A stretch of 64,000 bases of DNA from Phaeospirillum tilakii. GTDB lineage: Bacteria; Pseudomonadota; Alphaproteobacteria; Rhodospirillales; Magnetospirillaceae. The stretch covers positions 1-64,000 of the forward strand of contig NZ_JBHUIY010000008.1 of NCBI RefSeq assembly GCF_042683125.1, given 5' to 3'. Every line of letters begins with the position of its first letter. Positions within the stretch are counted from its first letter, which is position 1. The translations under genes were made by a program, and so were the position numbers. Of the stretch, positions 41,601-49,377 are shown one piece after another. The notes beneath the pieces are model-generated. The model worked only from the letters and a program-made list of their open reading frames with translations, ran no database searches and was not told the origin of the DNA.

Positions 41601-44600
41601 GTGGCCGACAGTTCGGCGAGGCCGGTGCTGGTCAGCGCCGCCAGCTGGCTGCTGGTCAGCGCGGCCAGCTGGGTGGCGCTCAGCGCCTCGATCTGCTCGC
41701 TCTCCAGCCCCTTCAGCGCGGTGGCGGAGAGGGCGGCCAGCTGGCTGGTCGACAGCGCGGCCAGCCCGGTGACCGACAGCGCGGCCAGTTCGGTGGCGGT
41801 CACCCCCTTGATCTGGGTGGTCGACAATTGGCCGAGCCGGGTCGCCGGCAGCGCCGCCAGCGCGCTGGGGGCGAGGGCGCCGATCTGGGTGCTCGACAGG
41901 GCGGCGAGCTGGCTTTCGCTCAGCGCCGCCAGCATCGGGCCGGACAGCGCCGCGAGCTGGGCGGGGGTCAGCCCGGCCAGGGCGGTGGTCGACAGGCCGG
42001 CCAGTTCGCCGGTGGAGAACGCGGCGAGCTGGGTCGCGGTCAGGCCCTGGAGCTGGGTGGTGGTCAGGCTGGCGACCTGGCTGCTCGACCAGGCGGCGAC
42101 CTGCTCGGGCGACAGGCTGGCGATCTGGCCGGCGCTCAGGCCTTTGATCTGGGTGGCGGTCAGGGCGGCGATCTGGCTGGGGGACAGCGCGGCGAGCTGG
42201 GTGGTGGTCAGTCCGGCGATGCTGGTCGAACTGAGCGCGGCCAGCTGGGTGGGGGTGAGGGCGGCGATCTCGTCGCCGCCGAGCCCGGCGGTGCCGGCCG
42301 CCGACAGCGCGGCCAGCTGGGTGGTGTTGAACTCGGCCAGATCGGCGCTCGACAGGCCGGACAGCGCGGTGCTGGTCAGGCCCATGATCTGGGTGGTGGT
42401 CAGCACCGCGATCTGGCTGGCGTTGAGCGCGTCGAACGCGGTCGAGGTCAGCGCCCCGATCTGGCTGCTGGCCAGCGCCCGGATCTGGGTGGTGGACAGC
42501 GCGCCCACCCCGGTCTCGGTCAGGCCGGCGAGCGCGGTGACGGTCAGGTTGGCGATCTGGGTGGTGGTCAGCGCGGCGATCTGGTCGGGGGTCAGGGTGG
42601 CGAGGCTGGTGCCGGTCAGCCCCCGCACCTGGGTGGTGGACAGGCCGGCGATCTGATCGGTCGACAGCGCGCCCAACTGGTCGGCCGACAGCGCGGCGAG
42701 GCAGGTGCTGGTCAGGCCGCGAATCTGGGTGGTGGTCAGCAGGCCGAGCTGGCTGGTGGACAACGCCCCGATCTGGCTGGTGGTCAGGCCGGACAGCTCG
42801 GTGGTGGTCAGCGCCGCCAGCTGGGTGGAATCGAGCGCGCCGATCTGCTCGCTGGTCAGGCCGCGGATCTGGGTGGCGGTCAGCGCCGCCAGCTGGGTGG
42901 TGCTCAGTTCGGCGAGGTCGTCGATGGTCAGGCCGGCGATCTGGGCGCTGGTCAGGCCCCGGATCTGATAGGTTGACAGCGCGGCGATCTGATCGGCGTC
43001 GAGGGCGTCGAACGCGGTGGTGGTGAGGGCGGCGAGCTGGCTGCTGGCCAGCGCCTTCAGCTGGGTGGCGGTCAGCGCCCCGCTCTGGGTCGAATCGAGG
43101 CCGCCGAGCCCGGTCGGGGTGAGGGCGGCGATCTGATAGGTCGACAGGGCGGCGAGCTGGTCGGCGGTCAGCGCCCCCACCCCGGTGGCGGTCAGCAGCC
43201 GGATCTGGGTGGTGGTCAGGCCGGCGATCTGGCTGGTGGTCAGCCCCCGCACCTGGCTCTGGCCCAGGGCGGCGAGCTGGGTGGTGGCGAAGCCGCGGAT
43301 CTGGGTGGTGGTCAGCTGGGCCAGTTGGGTCGGGGTCAGCGACCCGATCTGGGCGGCGGTCAGCGCCGCCAGCTGGGTGCCGGCCAGGGTGGCGAGCTGG
43401 TCCGGGGTCAGGCCGGCGAGCTGCTCGCCGGTCAGGCCCTGGATCTGGGTCGCGGTCAGCGCGCCGAACTGGGTCGCGGTCAGCTCGGCCAGCGAGGACG
43501 CCGACAGCGCGGCGATGTCGGCGGCGGTCAGGCCGCGGATCTGGGTGGTGGTGAGGCCGGCGATCTGGCTGTCGCCGAGGGCGGCGAAGCTGGTCGGGCT
43601 GAGCGCGCCGAGCCCGGCCGGGGTCAGGCCCTTCAGCTGGGTGGTGGTCAGCCCGCTGGCCTGGGTCGCGGTCAGCCCGGCGATCGCGGTGGGGGTGAGC
43701 GCGCCGACCTGGGTGCTGGACAGCGCCGCGAGCTGGGTCTCGGTCAGCGCCGCCAGGGTGGTGCTGGACAGCCCGCCGATCTGGGTCGGGGTCAGGCTGG
43801 CGACCTGGGTCGCGGTCAGCACGGCGAGCTGCTCGGCCGACAGGGCGGAGATCTGGCCGCCGCTCAGTCCGCGCACCTGGAGCGGGGTCAGCAGGCCGAG
43901 CTGGGTGGTGGTGAGGGCGCCGATCTGGGCCGCGGTCAGCGCCCCCAGTTCGGTGCTGGTCAGGGTGGCCAGTTCGGTGACGCTGAGGCCGGCGAGCTGC
44001 TCTCCGCTGAGGCCCCGGATCTGGGTGGTGGTCAGGTTGGCGAGCTGGGTGGCGATCAGTTCGGACAGGTCGGTGCTCGACAGGCCGCCGAGCACGCTGC
44101 TGGTCAGGCCCTTGATCTGGGTGGTGGTCAGGCTGGCGACCTGGGTCGCGCTCAGCGCCGCCACGGCGGTGCCGCTCAGCAGGCCCATCTGGCCGGCGGA
44201 CAGGGCGGCGAGCTGGGAGGTCGACAGCGCCGCCACCTGGCTTTCGGTCAGCCCGGCCAGCGCGGTGGCGGTCAGGCTGGCGATCTGGGTGTTGGTCAGC
44301 CCGGCGATCTGGGTGGCGCTCAGCGCGCCGAACATGTCGCTCGACAGGCCGTAAAGCTGGGTGTTGGTCAGCGCGCCGATCTGGGTCGGCGCCAGGGCGG
44401 TCAGCTGCGAGACGGTCAGCGCCGAGATCTCGGTCCAGTTGAAGCCGCGCAGCTGGGTGGTGCTGAGCCGGGCGAACTGGGTGGGCGGGATCGCGCTGAC
44501 CTGGGTCAGGGTCATGCCGCAGAGCTGGAGCGGGGTGAGGGCGGCCAGCAGGGTCGGGTCGAGCGCGGCGAACGCCTCGGGGGTCAGCCCGCGCACCGCG

Positions 44601-46720
44601 ACCGAGGTCAGCGCCGCGAGCTGGCTGGTGCTCAGCAGGTTGACCTCCGTCGTGGTCAGCCCGGCCAGCTGGCCGCTGTTGAGGCCGGCGATCTGGGTGG
44701 GGGTGAGCGAGTGGATCTGCTCGGCCCCGAGCGCGTTGAGCGCGGTGGTGGTCAGGCTGGCGATCTGGCTCGGGCTCAGGCCGTCGAGCTGGGTGACCGA
44801 CAGGATCGCGGCGCCGGTGGCGTCGAGCCCGGCGATCGCGGTGACGGTCAGGCCGGCAATTTGGGTCGAGCTGAGCGCGGCCAGCTGGGTGGTCGACAGC
44901 GTCGCCACCTCGGTGCTGGTCAGTCCCCGCATCTGGGTGGCGGACAGCACCGCCAGCTGGGCGGTGGACAACGCGCCGATCTGCTCCTCGTTCAGCGCCG
45001 CCAGGGCGGTGCTGGTCAGCCCCTGCATCTGGGTCGTGGACAGCCGGGCGATCATGGTGGTGTCGAACTGGCGGATCTGGCCGGCGGTCAGGCCGGACAG
45101 CTCGGCCGTGGTCAGGGCGGCGAAGCGGGTGGTGTCGAGCGCCGCCAACTGATCGACGGTCAGGCCCTGGATCTGGGTGGTGGTGAACCAGCCGATCTGG
45201 GTCGGGGTCAGCGCCGCCACCCAACTGGTGTTGAGGCCCGACAGGGTGGCGATCGACAGCGAGCGGATCTGGTTGACGTCGAGCGCGGCGATCTGCTCGG
45301 GGCTCATCGCGCCGAGGGTGGTGGTCGACAGCCGCGCCAGCAGGGTGGGGGCGAGGCCGCAGATCTGGGACGGGGACAGCGCCGCCACCTCGGTCTCGGT
45401 CAGGCCGGCGATCGCGGTCACCGTCAGCGCCGCCAGCTGCGAGGGGATCAGCGCGGCGAACTGGGTGGTGGTCAGCGCCCCGAGCTGGTCCGCCGTGATG
45501 CCCTTGAGCTGGGTGGTGGTCAGCACCGCCAGCTGATCGACCGACAGCATCGTGATCTGGCCGGTGCCCATCGCCTTGATCTGGGTGCTGGTCAGCCCGG
45601 CGAGCTGGGTCGCGCTCAGCTGGGCGATCTGGCTGGTGGTCAATTGGGCGGCCTGGGTGGTGGTCAGCCCGCCCAGGGCGGTGGCGGACAGCGCGGCGAA
45701 CTGGTCGGCGTCGAGGCTGGCGATCTGCTCGCCCGACAGGCCCCGGATCTGGGTGACGGTGAGGGCGGCCAGCTGGGTCCGGCTCAGTTCGTCGAGGTCG
45801 CTGTCCGACAGCGCGGCGATGTCGGCGACGGTCAGGCCGAGCAGCTGGGTCAGGGTCAGCCCCTGGACCTGGGTCTGGCTCAGCGCGCACACCGCGTCGG
45901 TGCTGAGCGCGGCGATCTGGGTCTGGCTGAGGCCGGCGATCTGGCTGTTGGTCAGCCCGGTCACCTGGGTGCTGTCGAGCGAGCCGATCGCGGTGACGGT
46001 GAGGGCGGCGAGCTGGGTGGCGCTCAGCGCGGCGAGCTGGGTCTGGCTCAGGCTGTCGATTTCGGTCTGGGTGATGCCGCGCAGGGTGGTGGCCGACAGC
46101 GCCGACAATTGCGCGGCCGACAGCGTCTCGACCTGGGCCGCGCCCAGCGCGGCGATGGTGGTGCTGGTCAGCGCGGCGATCTGGGTCGGGCTCAGCACCG
46201 CGATCTGGTCGGGGGTCAGCGCCGCCACCTGGGCCGGCTGCATCGCGCCGATCTGGGTCGCGCCGAGCGCGCCAAGCTGGGTCGCGGACAGCGCGGCCAC
46301 CGCGCCGGCCGACAGGGCGCGGATCTGGAGGGTGGACAGCGCCCGGATCTGGCTGACCGACAGCGCGGCGGCCTGGGTCGATGACAGGGCGCCGATCTCG
46401 GTCGGGGTCAGCCCGGCCAGTTGGGTGGGGGTCAGCGCGGCGATGTCGTCGGCGCCGAGCGCCTCGATCTGGGCGTTGTTGAGCACCGAAAGCTGGGTGG
46501 CGGAAAAGCTCAGCTGGCCGACCGACAGCGCGGCGATCTGGGTGGTTTCGAGCCCGCGCATCTGGGTCAGCGACAGCCACGACAATTGGGTGGCGCTGAG
46601 CGCGGCGATCTGATCGGTGGTCAGCCCGTCCAGCTGGGCCGAGGTCAGCGCCGCGATGTCGGCATAGGTCAGCCCGGCGATCTGGGTGGAGGACAGGGTG
46701 GCGATCTGGGACGCGGTGTA
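35651..46720 (-). repeat. 24-bp minisatellite array coding for octapeptides
   Basis: At DNA level the gene is a degenerate 24-bp tandem repeat (plus-strand form GCGATCTGGGTGGTGGACAG and variants). Copies differ at many third codon positions, so the array is old rather than newly amplified. Such arrays can change length by slippage or recombination. Confidence 0.85.
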
Positions 46721-46756
46721 GCTCGAATAGGTCGAGGAAGAAACCGACGAGACCAC
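35651..46756 (-). CDS. Giant octapeptide-repeat protein (about 3,700 residues)
   Basis: One uninterrupted 11.1-kb frame encodes 3,701 residues. After 12 Ser-rich residues the whole chain is a tandem array of 8-residue units, consensus L-[ST]-x-[TS]-[QE]-[IL]-x-[AG], about 460 in number; I saw one 7-residue unit near the N-terminus and one 12-residue unit near the C-terminus. The last residues are MTEEQRAAVAEAMA. No signal peptide, membrane helix, catalytic motif or sorting signal is visible. The start is GTG 46756, with AAGGAG 7 bp upstream; an extension to 46861 is Pro-rich and unsupported. Open frames on the opposite strand are repeat artefacts. The [ST]xxQ pattern suggests capped short helices. 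Function unknown; a surface or structural role with glycosylation is inferred from its neighbours. Confidence 0.85.
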   Translation of the reverse strand: MVSSVSSSTYSSYTASQIATLSSTQIAGLTYADIAALTSAQLDGLTTDQIAALSATQLSWLSLTQMRGLETTQIAALSVGQLSFSATQLSVLNNAQIEALGADDIAALTPTQLAGLTPTEIGALSSTQAAALSVSQIRALSTLQIRALSAGAVAALSATQLGALGATQIGAMQPAQVAALTPDQIAVLSPTQIAALTSTTIAALGAAQVETLSAAQLSALSATTLRGITQTEIDSLSQTQLAALSATQLAALTVTAIGSLDSTQVTGLTNSQIAGLSQTQIAALSTDAVCALSQTQVQGLTLTQLLGLTVADIAALSDSDLDELSRTQLAALTVTQIRGLSGEQIASLDADQFAALSATALGGLTTTQAAQLTTSQIAQLSATQLAGLTSTQIKAMGTGQITMLSVDQLAVLTTTQLKGITADQLGALTTTQFAALIPSQLAALTVTAIAGLTETEVAALSPSQICGLAPTLLARLSTTTLGAMSPEQIAALDVNQIRSLSIATLSGLNTSWVAALTPTQIGWFTTTQIQGLTVDQLAALDTTRFAALTTAELSGLTAGQIRQFDTTMIARLSTTQMQGLTSTALAALNEEQIGALSTAQLAVLSATQMRGLTSTEVATLSTTQLAALSSTQIAGLTVTAIAGLDATGAAILSVTQLDGLSPSQIASLTTTALNALGAEQIHSLTPTQIAGLNSGQLAGLTTTEVNLLSTSQLAALTSVAVRGLTPEAFAALDPTLLAALTPLQLCGMTLTQVSAIPPTQFARLSTTQLRGFNWTEISALTVSQLTALAPTQIGALTNTQLYGLSSDMFGALSATQIAGLTNTQIASLTATALAGLTESQVAALSTSQLAALSAGQMGLLSGTAVAALSATQVASLTTTQIKGLTSSVLGGLSSTDLSELIATQLANLTTTQIRGLSGEQLAGLSVTELATLTSTELGALTAAQIGALTTTQLGLLTPLQVRGLSGGQISALSAEQLAVLTATQVASLTPTQIGGLSSTTLAALTETQLAALSSTQVGALTPTAIAGLTATQASGLTTTQLKGLTPAGLGALSPTSFAALGDSQIAGLTTTQIRGLTAADIAALSASSLAELTATQFGALTATQIQGLTGEQLAGLTPDQLATLAGTQLAALTAAQIGSLTPTQLAQLTTTQIRGFATTQLAALGQSQVRGLTTSQIAGLTTTQIRLLTATGVGALTADQLAALSTYQIAALTPTGLGGLDSTQSGALTATQLKALASSQLAALTTTAFDALDADQIAALSTYQIRGLTSAQIAGLTIDDLAELSTTQLAALTATQIRGLTSEQIGALDSTQLAALTTTELSGLTTSQIGALSTSQLGLLTTTQIRGLTSTCLAALSADQLGALSTDQIAGLSTTQVRGLTGTSLATLTPDQIAALTTTQIANLTVTALAGLTETGVGALSTTQIRALASSQIGALTSTAFDALNASQIAVLTTTQIMGLTSTALSGLSSADLAEFNTTQLAALSAAGTAGLGGDEIAALTPTQLAALSSTSIAGLTTTQLAALSPSQIAALTATQIKGLSAGQIASLSPEQVAAWSSSQVASLTTTQLQGLTATQLAAFSTGELAGLSTTALAGLTPAQLAALSGPMLAALSESQLAALSSTQIGALAPSALAALPATRLGQLSTTQIKGVTATELAALSVTGLAALSTSQLAALSATALKGLESEQIEALSATQLAALTSSQLAALTSTGLAELSATQLARLTTTQIRGLSATQLGGLGADQLAALTQTQMAALTATQLAGLTGTEVAALRATQLAALSGTALAGLTTGAIAGLTATQAAGLTPTQLAGLTPAQLSALGADSFSALNATQMAALSTTQIRGLGTTDLADLTVTDLAELTTTQLGVLTATQLAGLGLDQITALSATALAALSSTALRGLTSDQIQALTTTQLGLLNATQLKGLSSTEIGALTTTQLASLTPSQLASLTSTAIAGLTESQTAGLSPAQVAALSTSQLRAVPAAALAALSTTQLAGLSSGQLAALTAAQMAALGTDQIRTLSTTQIAALATTEIAALTATQAHALTTTQLAAFSTSQLAALSSGAIGGLDDTQVAALSAGGLASLTATQIAALATTAIAALSATQLAALTTTQMRALTAAEAGALTATQLTALTTRQLGALSATAAAGLGSSQIAALATSQIAALATTQIAALSPAALAGLSGTAIAALGTSQVAALTATQVGALSTTQLAALSPAQLAALDSGDLNRLTATQLAAMTPSQIATLSTGQIAGIPTTALAALSAAQLAALTTSQIAALSPTQLASLTATAAAALAATQIARLTTTQLAALSTSAIAALSPDQLAGLSRTQLANLATSQIAALTTSQIAGLSTTQIASLTPTEIGGLVDTQVATLSTTQLAALTATQLAALGTGGIGGLSTSQIAALATTQLAGLTPTQLNALGYRQIAALTVTEIAGLTTTQIKGLSSGALANLTTTQIAAFSPTQIGALSTAALAGLTSAQAAALTPTQLASLGTTQIAALSTTAISGLSTTEIAALSTRQVAALAATQLAVLTARQLGALTPSQFDALTPTALAGLGDTQVAALSASQLAELTPSQIAALSATAIRGLTGGAIAGLSTTQLAALTTTQLGALDDGQVAALSTTALAALAPTQVAALAPGAIDALAPTQIASLAITQLDALTTNQIAALTQTQLAALTTSQLVSLSTTQIAALAATQVDALTSGQLAALTPDQLAALSSAGGGGLSTTDIAGLSLTQIAALSTTTLAALGTTQLAALNATGIAALSTTQLRALTPTQLAALSSGQIAALSTTQVASLTATGLAGLTSTQLAGLSSDQLAALAPAQIAALSTGAVTGLTPAEFALLSTQQLAALTSGQIAALSTTQVAALTAGELAALSATGISGLTETQIAALSTTQLAAFNTTQIAALGPTAVGGLTATQIASLTTTQLNQLTATELAAFSTTQLAALSSTQLAGLTTTAIAGLTATELGALTTAQLAALSTRQIAALGQTQMRGLTSTGLASLSASQLAALSTSQLAGLTATAIVGLSAAQLDALTTTQLAALTPTQAGALTASQLASLDSTQIGALSAAAIAGLTSTEVAGLATTQLAALSTTQIAALSATAIRGLDPTQFDSLAASQLAALTATELAALSTTQIAALSTTLLAALAPTQIAALTATGLGALSTTQMAALSTTQIAALSIDAIGGLTADQLAGLTGAQLATLSTRQIAALSTSAIKGLAPSQLDALSTRQLAALTATELGALSTTQIGQLSTTLLAALAPAQIAGLTDTQVAMLSSSQLAALTTSQIATLSPTGVAGLTATQIAQLSTTQLQALTATGIAALSNAAVAGLSADELAALTTTQLQSLTRTQIGSLTTGQLGLLTTTQLGLLTTTELSGLTATQVAALSNAQLAALGTSQVSSLSPAGVSGLTAAQVAALATSQLGAMSATQIAALSTTGISGLTPGQFAALTTTQFSSLSATGITGLTTSQIAGLTTTQIGLLTTTELSGLTATQIAALSTTQVGDLTPSQIAALATTAIGGLSASQIGALSSTLLTSLTASQIGALSTTQIGQLGADQIGLLTTGQIGGLQRMQIRALAATQLAALTTGQIQALSPGQVGSFSSTELRQLAPTQIATLTSTQVAGLSAPGLAVVIDQLSATQFGAITTTTMATLTTTAIAALTTTEIDYFNGTQLGALTPTQLAAMTEEQRAAVAEAMA

Positions 46757-46884
46757 GGCTGAACTCCTTGCCAGGCGGCGCCCCCGGGGCGGGGCGTTGC
46801 GGAACGGCCCCGGTTCGGTTGGCGCGGGGGCGCCGGCCGGACCGGGAGAGGGGGCGGGCACGGCCTTCCTCGCCTGATGGTACG

Positions 46885-46921
46885 GATGACCCCGCCGCGC
46901 TTGGCGCGGACGGGATCATTT
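46885..46921 (-). promoter_or_regulatory. Hairpin upstream of the giant gene
   Basis: On the minus strand ATGATCCCGTCCGCGC and GCGCGGCGGGGTCAT pair around CAA in an imperfect stem of about 15 bp, 130-165 bp before the start codon. The T-rich patch just upstream (46930-46975) probably holds the promoter, but no clear boxes were found. The rest of the gap to 47039 holds no gene. Confidence 0.4.
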
Positions 46922-47039
46922 TCCTGTGAACAAACTGATTTTTTTCGGCGCGGCGGGAAAACGGACGGAATTTTCACCAAGGAGCCCTCAGGCCGTCCCG
47001 GGCTTTCCGCGTTTCAGGCGATGTCCGGCCGGATCTCGG

Positions 47040-48389
47040 TTACCCCTTGGGCGATCGCTGGATCAGGTCGCGGTACCAGCGGCCGGATTGCTTGAGGCGG
47101 CGGGTGCCGGTGGGGAAATCGACATGGACCAGCCCGAAGCGCGGCCCATAGCCCGAGCCCCATTCGAAGGCGTCGAGCAGCGACCAGACGAAATAGCCGC
47201 GCACGTCGGCGCCCTGGTCCACCGCCGCGCCGAGGGCGGCGAGATAGGCGCGCAGATAGGCGACGCGATGGGTGTCGGCGATTTCGCCGGCGGCGTCGGG
47301 TTGCTCCGAGCCGGCACCGCCGCCGCAGCCGTTCTCGGTGACGTAGATCGGCAGGCGGTAGCGCCGGTGCAGGGTCAGCAGTTCCTCGGTGAAGGCCTCG
47401 GGGAAGATCGGCCAGCCGATCGCCGGATCGACCGGGGCGGGCGGGGTGTCGGCCCAGCCATAGCCCCACACCCGGGTCGGATCGGCGCGGGCGAAGATCG
47501 GGCCGTAATGATTGAGGCCGATCCAGTCCTGCGGCCGGCAGATCCGGGCCAGATCGCCCGGCCGGCAATAGGGCTCGAAATCCTCGGCCACCGCCTCGGG
47601 ATAGGCGCCGAGGATCTGCGGATCGCAGAACACCCCGTTCCAGTGGGCGTCGAGCCGGATGGCGGCGGCATGGTCCTCGGCGCTGGCGCTGGCCGGCCGC
47701 ACCGCCTGCCGGTTGTGGATGCCGCCGATCAGCGCCCCCTTGACGTGGTCGCGCAGGATATCGACCCCGGCGCCATGGGCGAGATTGACGTGATGGACCG
47801 CGCGCAGATGGGCGGTGCGGTCGGCCACCCCCGGCGCCGCCCACGGGATGGCGTAGCCGAACAGGGTGAACACCGAATATTCGTTGAACGGGACGAAGCG
47901 CCTGACCCGGTCGCCGTAGCGCCGCGCCACCAGGGTGGCGTAATCGGCGTACCAGCCGGCGCAGTCGCGGTTGGTCCAGCCGCCGAGATCGTCGAGCGCC
48001 TGCGGCAGGTCCCAATGATAAAGACACAGCCACGGCTCGATCCCGGCTTCGAGCAGCCCGTCGATCAGCCGGTCGTAGAAATCGAGCCCGGCCGGATTGG
48101 CCTTGCCCCGCCCGCGCGGCAGCAGACGCGGCCAGGCCAGCGAGAAGCGGTAGGCGCCGACCCCGATCTCGCGCATCAGGGCGATGTCCTCGCGCCAGCG
48201 GTGATAATGGTCGGCGGCGATGTCGGCGTTGCTGCCGTCGGCGATGCCGCCGGCCTCGCGACAGCGTGTGTCCCAGATCGACGGCCCGCGCCCGTCCTCG
48301 GCCACCGCCCCCTCGATCTGGAAGGCCGAGGTCGAAACCCCCCAGACGAAATCGGGACGCAGCGTCAGCCCCATCGCGGTTGCGGTCAT
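47040..48389 (-). CDS. GH1 family beta-glucosidase
   Basis: A 449-residue cytoplasmic glycoside hydrolase of family 1. FVWGVSTSAFQIEGA, SIWDT, YRFSLAWPRLLP and CLYHWDLPQAL are family landmarks. The acid/base is Glu170 in FNEY, where most members have NEP, and the nucleophile is Glu352 in YVTENG. YFVWSLLDAFEWGSGYGPRFGLVHVDF closes the barrel. It should cleave terminal beta-linked glucose or a similar sugar from short glycans. It has no signal peptide. It lies just upstream of the giant repeat gene on the same strand with a 283-bp gap, so the two are probably separate units. Confidence 0.92.
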   Translation of the reverse strand: MTATAMGLTLRPDFVWGVSTSAFQIEGAVAEDGRGPSIWDTRCREAGGIADGSNADIAADHYHRWREDIALMREIGVGAYRFSLAWPRLLPRGRGKANPAGLDFYDRLIDGLLEAGIEPWLCLYHWDLPQALDDLGGWTNRDCAGWYADYATLVARRYGDRVRRFVPFNEYSVFTLFGYAIPWAAPGVADRTAHLRAVHHVNLAHGAGVDILRDHVKGALIGGIHNRQAVRPASASAEDHAAAIRLDAHWNGVFCDPQILGAYPEAVAEDFEPYCRPGDLARICRPQDWIGLNHYGPIFARADPTRVWGYGWADTPPAPVDPAIGWPIFPEAFTEELLTLHRRYRLPIYVTENGCGGGAGSEQPDAAGEIADTHRVAYLRAYLAALGAAVDQGADVRGYFVWSLLDAFEWGSGYGPRFGLVHVDFPTGTRRLKQSGRWYRDLIQRSPKG

Positions 48390-48462
48390 CGCGGTGCTCC
48401 CGTTTGTGTCGTCCGTCCCGCAAAATCATCCGCCCCGCCCGCGACCGGGTCAAGCCGGGGTG

Positions 48463-48592
48463 ATGTGGGCTCCGCCCACGCCCGCCAAGGGCCACGGGCC
48501 CTTGGATCCCATTCCCTTGGCGCCGCCGTGCCCGACCATCGACGGGTTCCAAGGGCCTTGTGGCCCTTGGCGGGTGCGGGCGGAGCCCGCGT
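48463..48592. repeat. Copy of dispersed palindromic element
   Basis: About 130 bp, with both arms (GTGGGCTCCGCCCAC... and ...GGGCGGAGCCCGC) and inner palindromes CCAAGGGCC-AC-GGGCCCTTGG and CCAAGGGCC-TTGT-GGCCCTTGG. It fills most of the gap between the divergent beta-glucosidase and hisG genes; nothing else recognisable is in that 316-bp gap. Confidence 0.75.
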
Positions 48593-48705
48593 CTCCCCCG
48601 AGGGCCTTAAACATCTGAACCCAGCCCTGTGTGTGACAAGGGTGGCACCTGGGCGGGAAAAATTGTAGAACACCAGCCGCCTGGAACGATTTTTGGAACC
48701 GCGAC

Positions 48706-49377
48706 GTGCCCTCGCAAGACAAATTGGTGATCGCCCTGCCCAAGGGGCGGATTCTCGACGAGGCCCTGCCCCTGGTCCGCGCCGCCGGGATCGAGCCCGA
48801 GCCGGCGTTCGAGGACCCGCATACCCGGCTGCTGCGCTTCGCCACCAACCATCCCTCGATCGACATCATCCGGGTGCGGTCGTTCGATGTCGCCACCTTC
48901 GTCGCCTTCGGCGCCGCCCATCTCGGCATCGCCGGCAACGATGTGCTGATGGAATTCGATTATTCCGAGCTGTACGCGCCGCTCGACCTCGGCATCGGCC
49001 GCTGTCGGCTGTCGGTGGCCGAGCCGGACGACATCGCCGCCACCGACGATCCCGGCCAGTGGAGCCACGTCCGCATCGCCACCAAATATCCCGAGGTGAC
49101 CAAGCGTCACTTCGCCCAGCGCGGCGTCCAGGCCGAATGCGTCAAGCTCAACGGGGCGATGGAACTGGCCCCCTCACTCGGGCTCTGTTCGCGCATCGTC
49201 GATCTGGTGTCGTCGGGGGCGACGCTGCGCGCCAACGGCCTCAAGGAGGTCGAGGTGCTGGCCCAGATTTCCAGCCGTCTGATCGTCAACCGCCCCGCGC
49301 TGAAGACCCGTCCCGGTGAACTGACCGGCTGGATCGAGGCGTTCCGGCGCGTGGTGGGGGAGGGCGCCGCCCGATGA
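48706..49377 (+). CDS. hisG: ATP phosphoribosyltransferase, catalytic subunit (short form)
   Basis: A 223-residue enzyme of the first step of histidine synthesis, joining ATP and PRPP. LVIALPKGRILDEALPL, VRSFDVATFVAFGAAHLGIAGNDVL and the PRPP loop IVDLVSSGATLRANGL mark it. It has the short form, without the C-terminal regulatory domain, which in other bacteria works with HisZ; no hisZ is in this window. The start is GTG at 48706, the only one that gives the family N-terminus. It overlaps hisD by 4 bp. Confidence 0.93.
   Translation: MPSQDKLVIALPKGRILDEALPLVRAAGIEPEPAFEDPHTRLLRFATNHPSIDIIRVRSFDVATFVAFGAAHLGIAGNDVLMEFDYSELYAPLDLGIGRCRLSVAEPDDIAATDDPGQWSHVRIATKYPEVTKRHFAQRGVQAECVKLNGAMELAPSLGLCSRIVDLVSSGATLRANGLKEVEVLAQISSRLIVNRPALKTRPGELTGWIEAFRRVVGEGAAR

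Noticed and set aside
35705..46384. Very long open frames on the plus strand opposite the giant repeat gene (Gly/Gln/Arg/Asp-rich)
   Set aside because: A 24-bp repeat keeps every frame free of stops over long distances. These frames lack ribosome sites, and the minus frame with Leu/Thr/Gln octads has a proper start.
35651..46720. CRISPR array
   Set aside because: The repeats are continuous 24-bp coding units without unique spacers, and no cas genes are present.
35651..46756. Octad array as a TALE-like or ice-nucleation-type protein
   Set aside because: LTxxQ resembles the first helix of TALE repeats, but the period is 8, not 33-35, and no variable di-residue exists. Ice-nucleation octads have the form AGYGSTxT, which is absent here.
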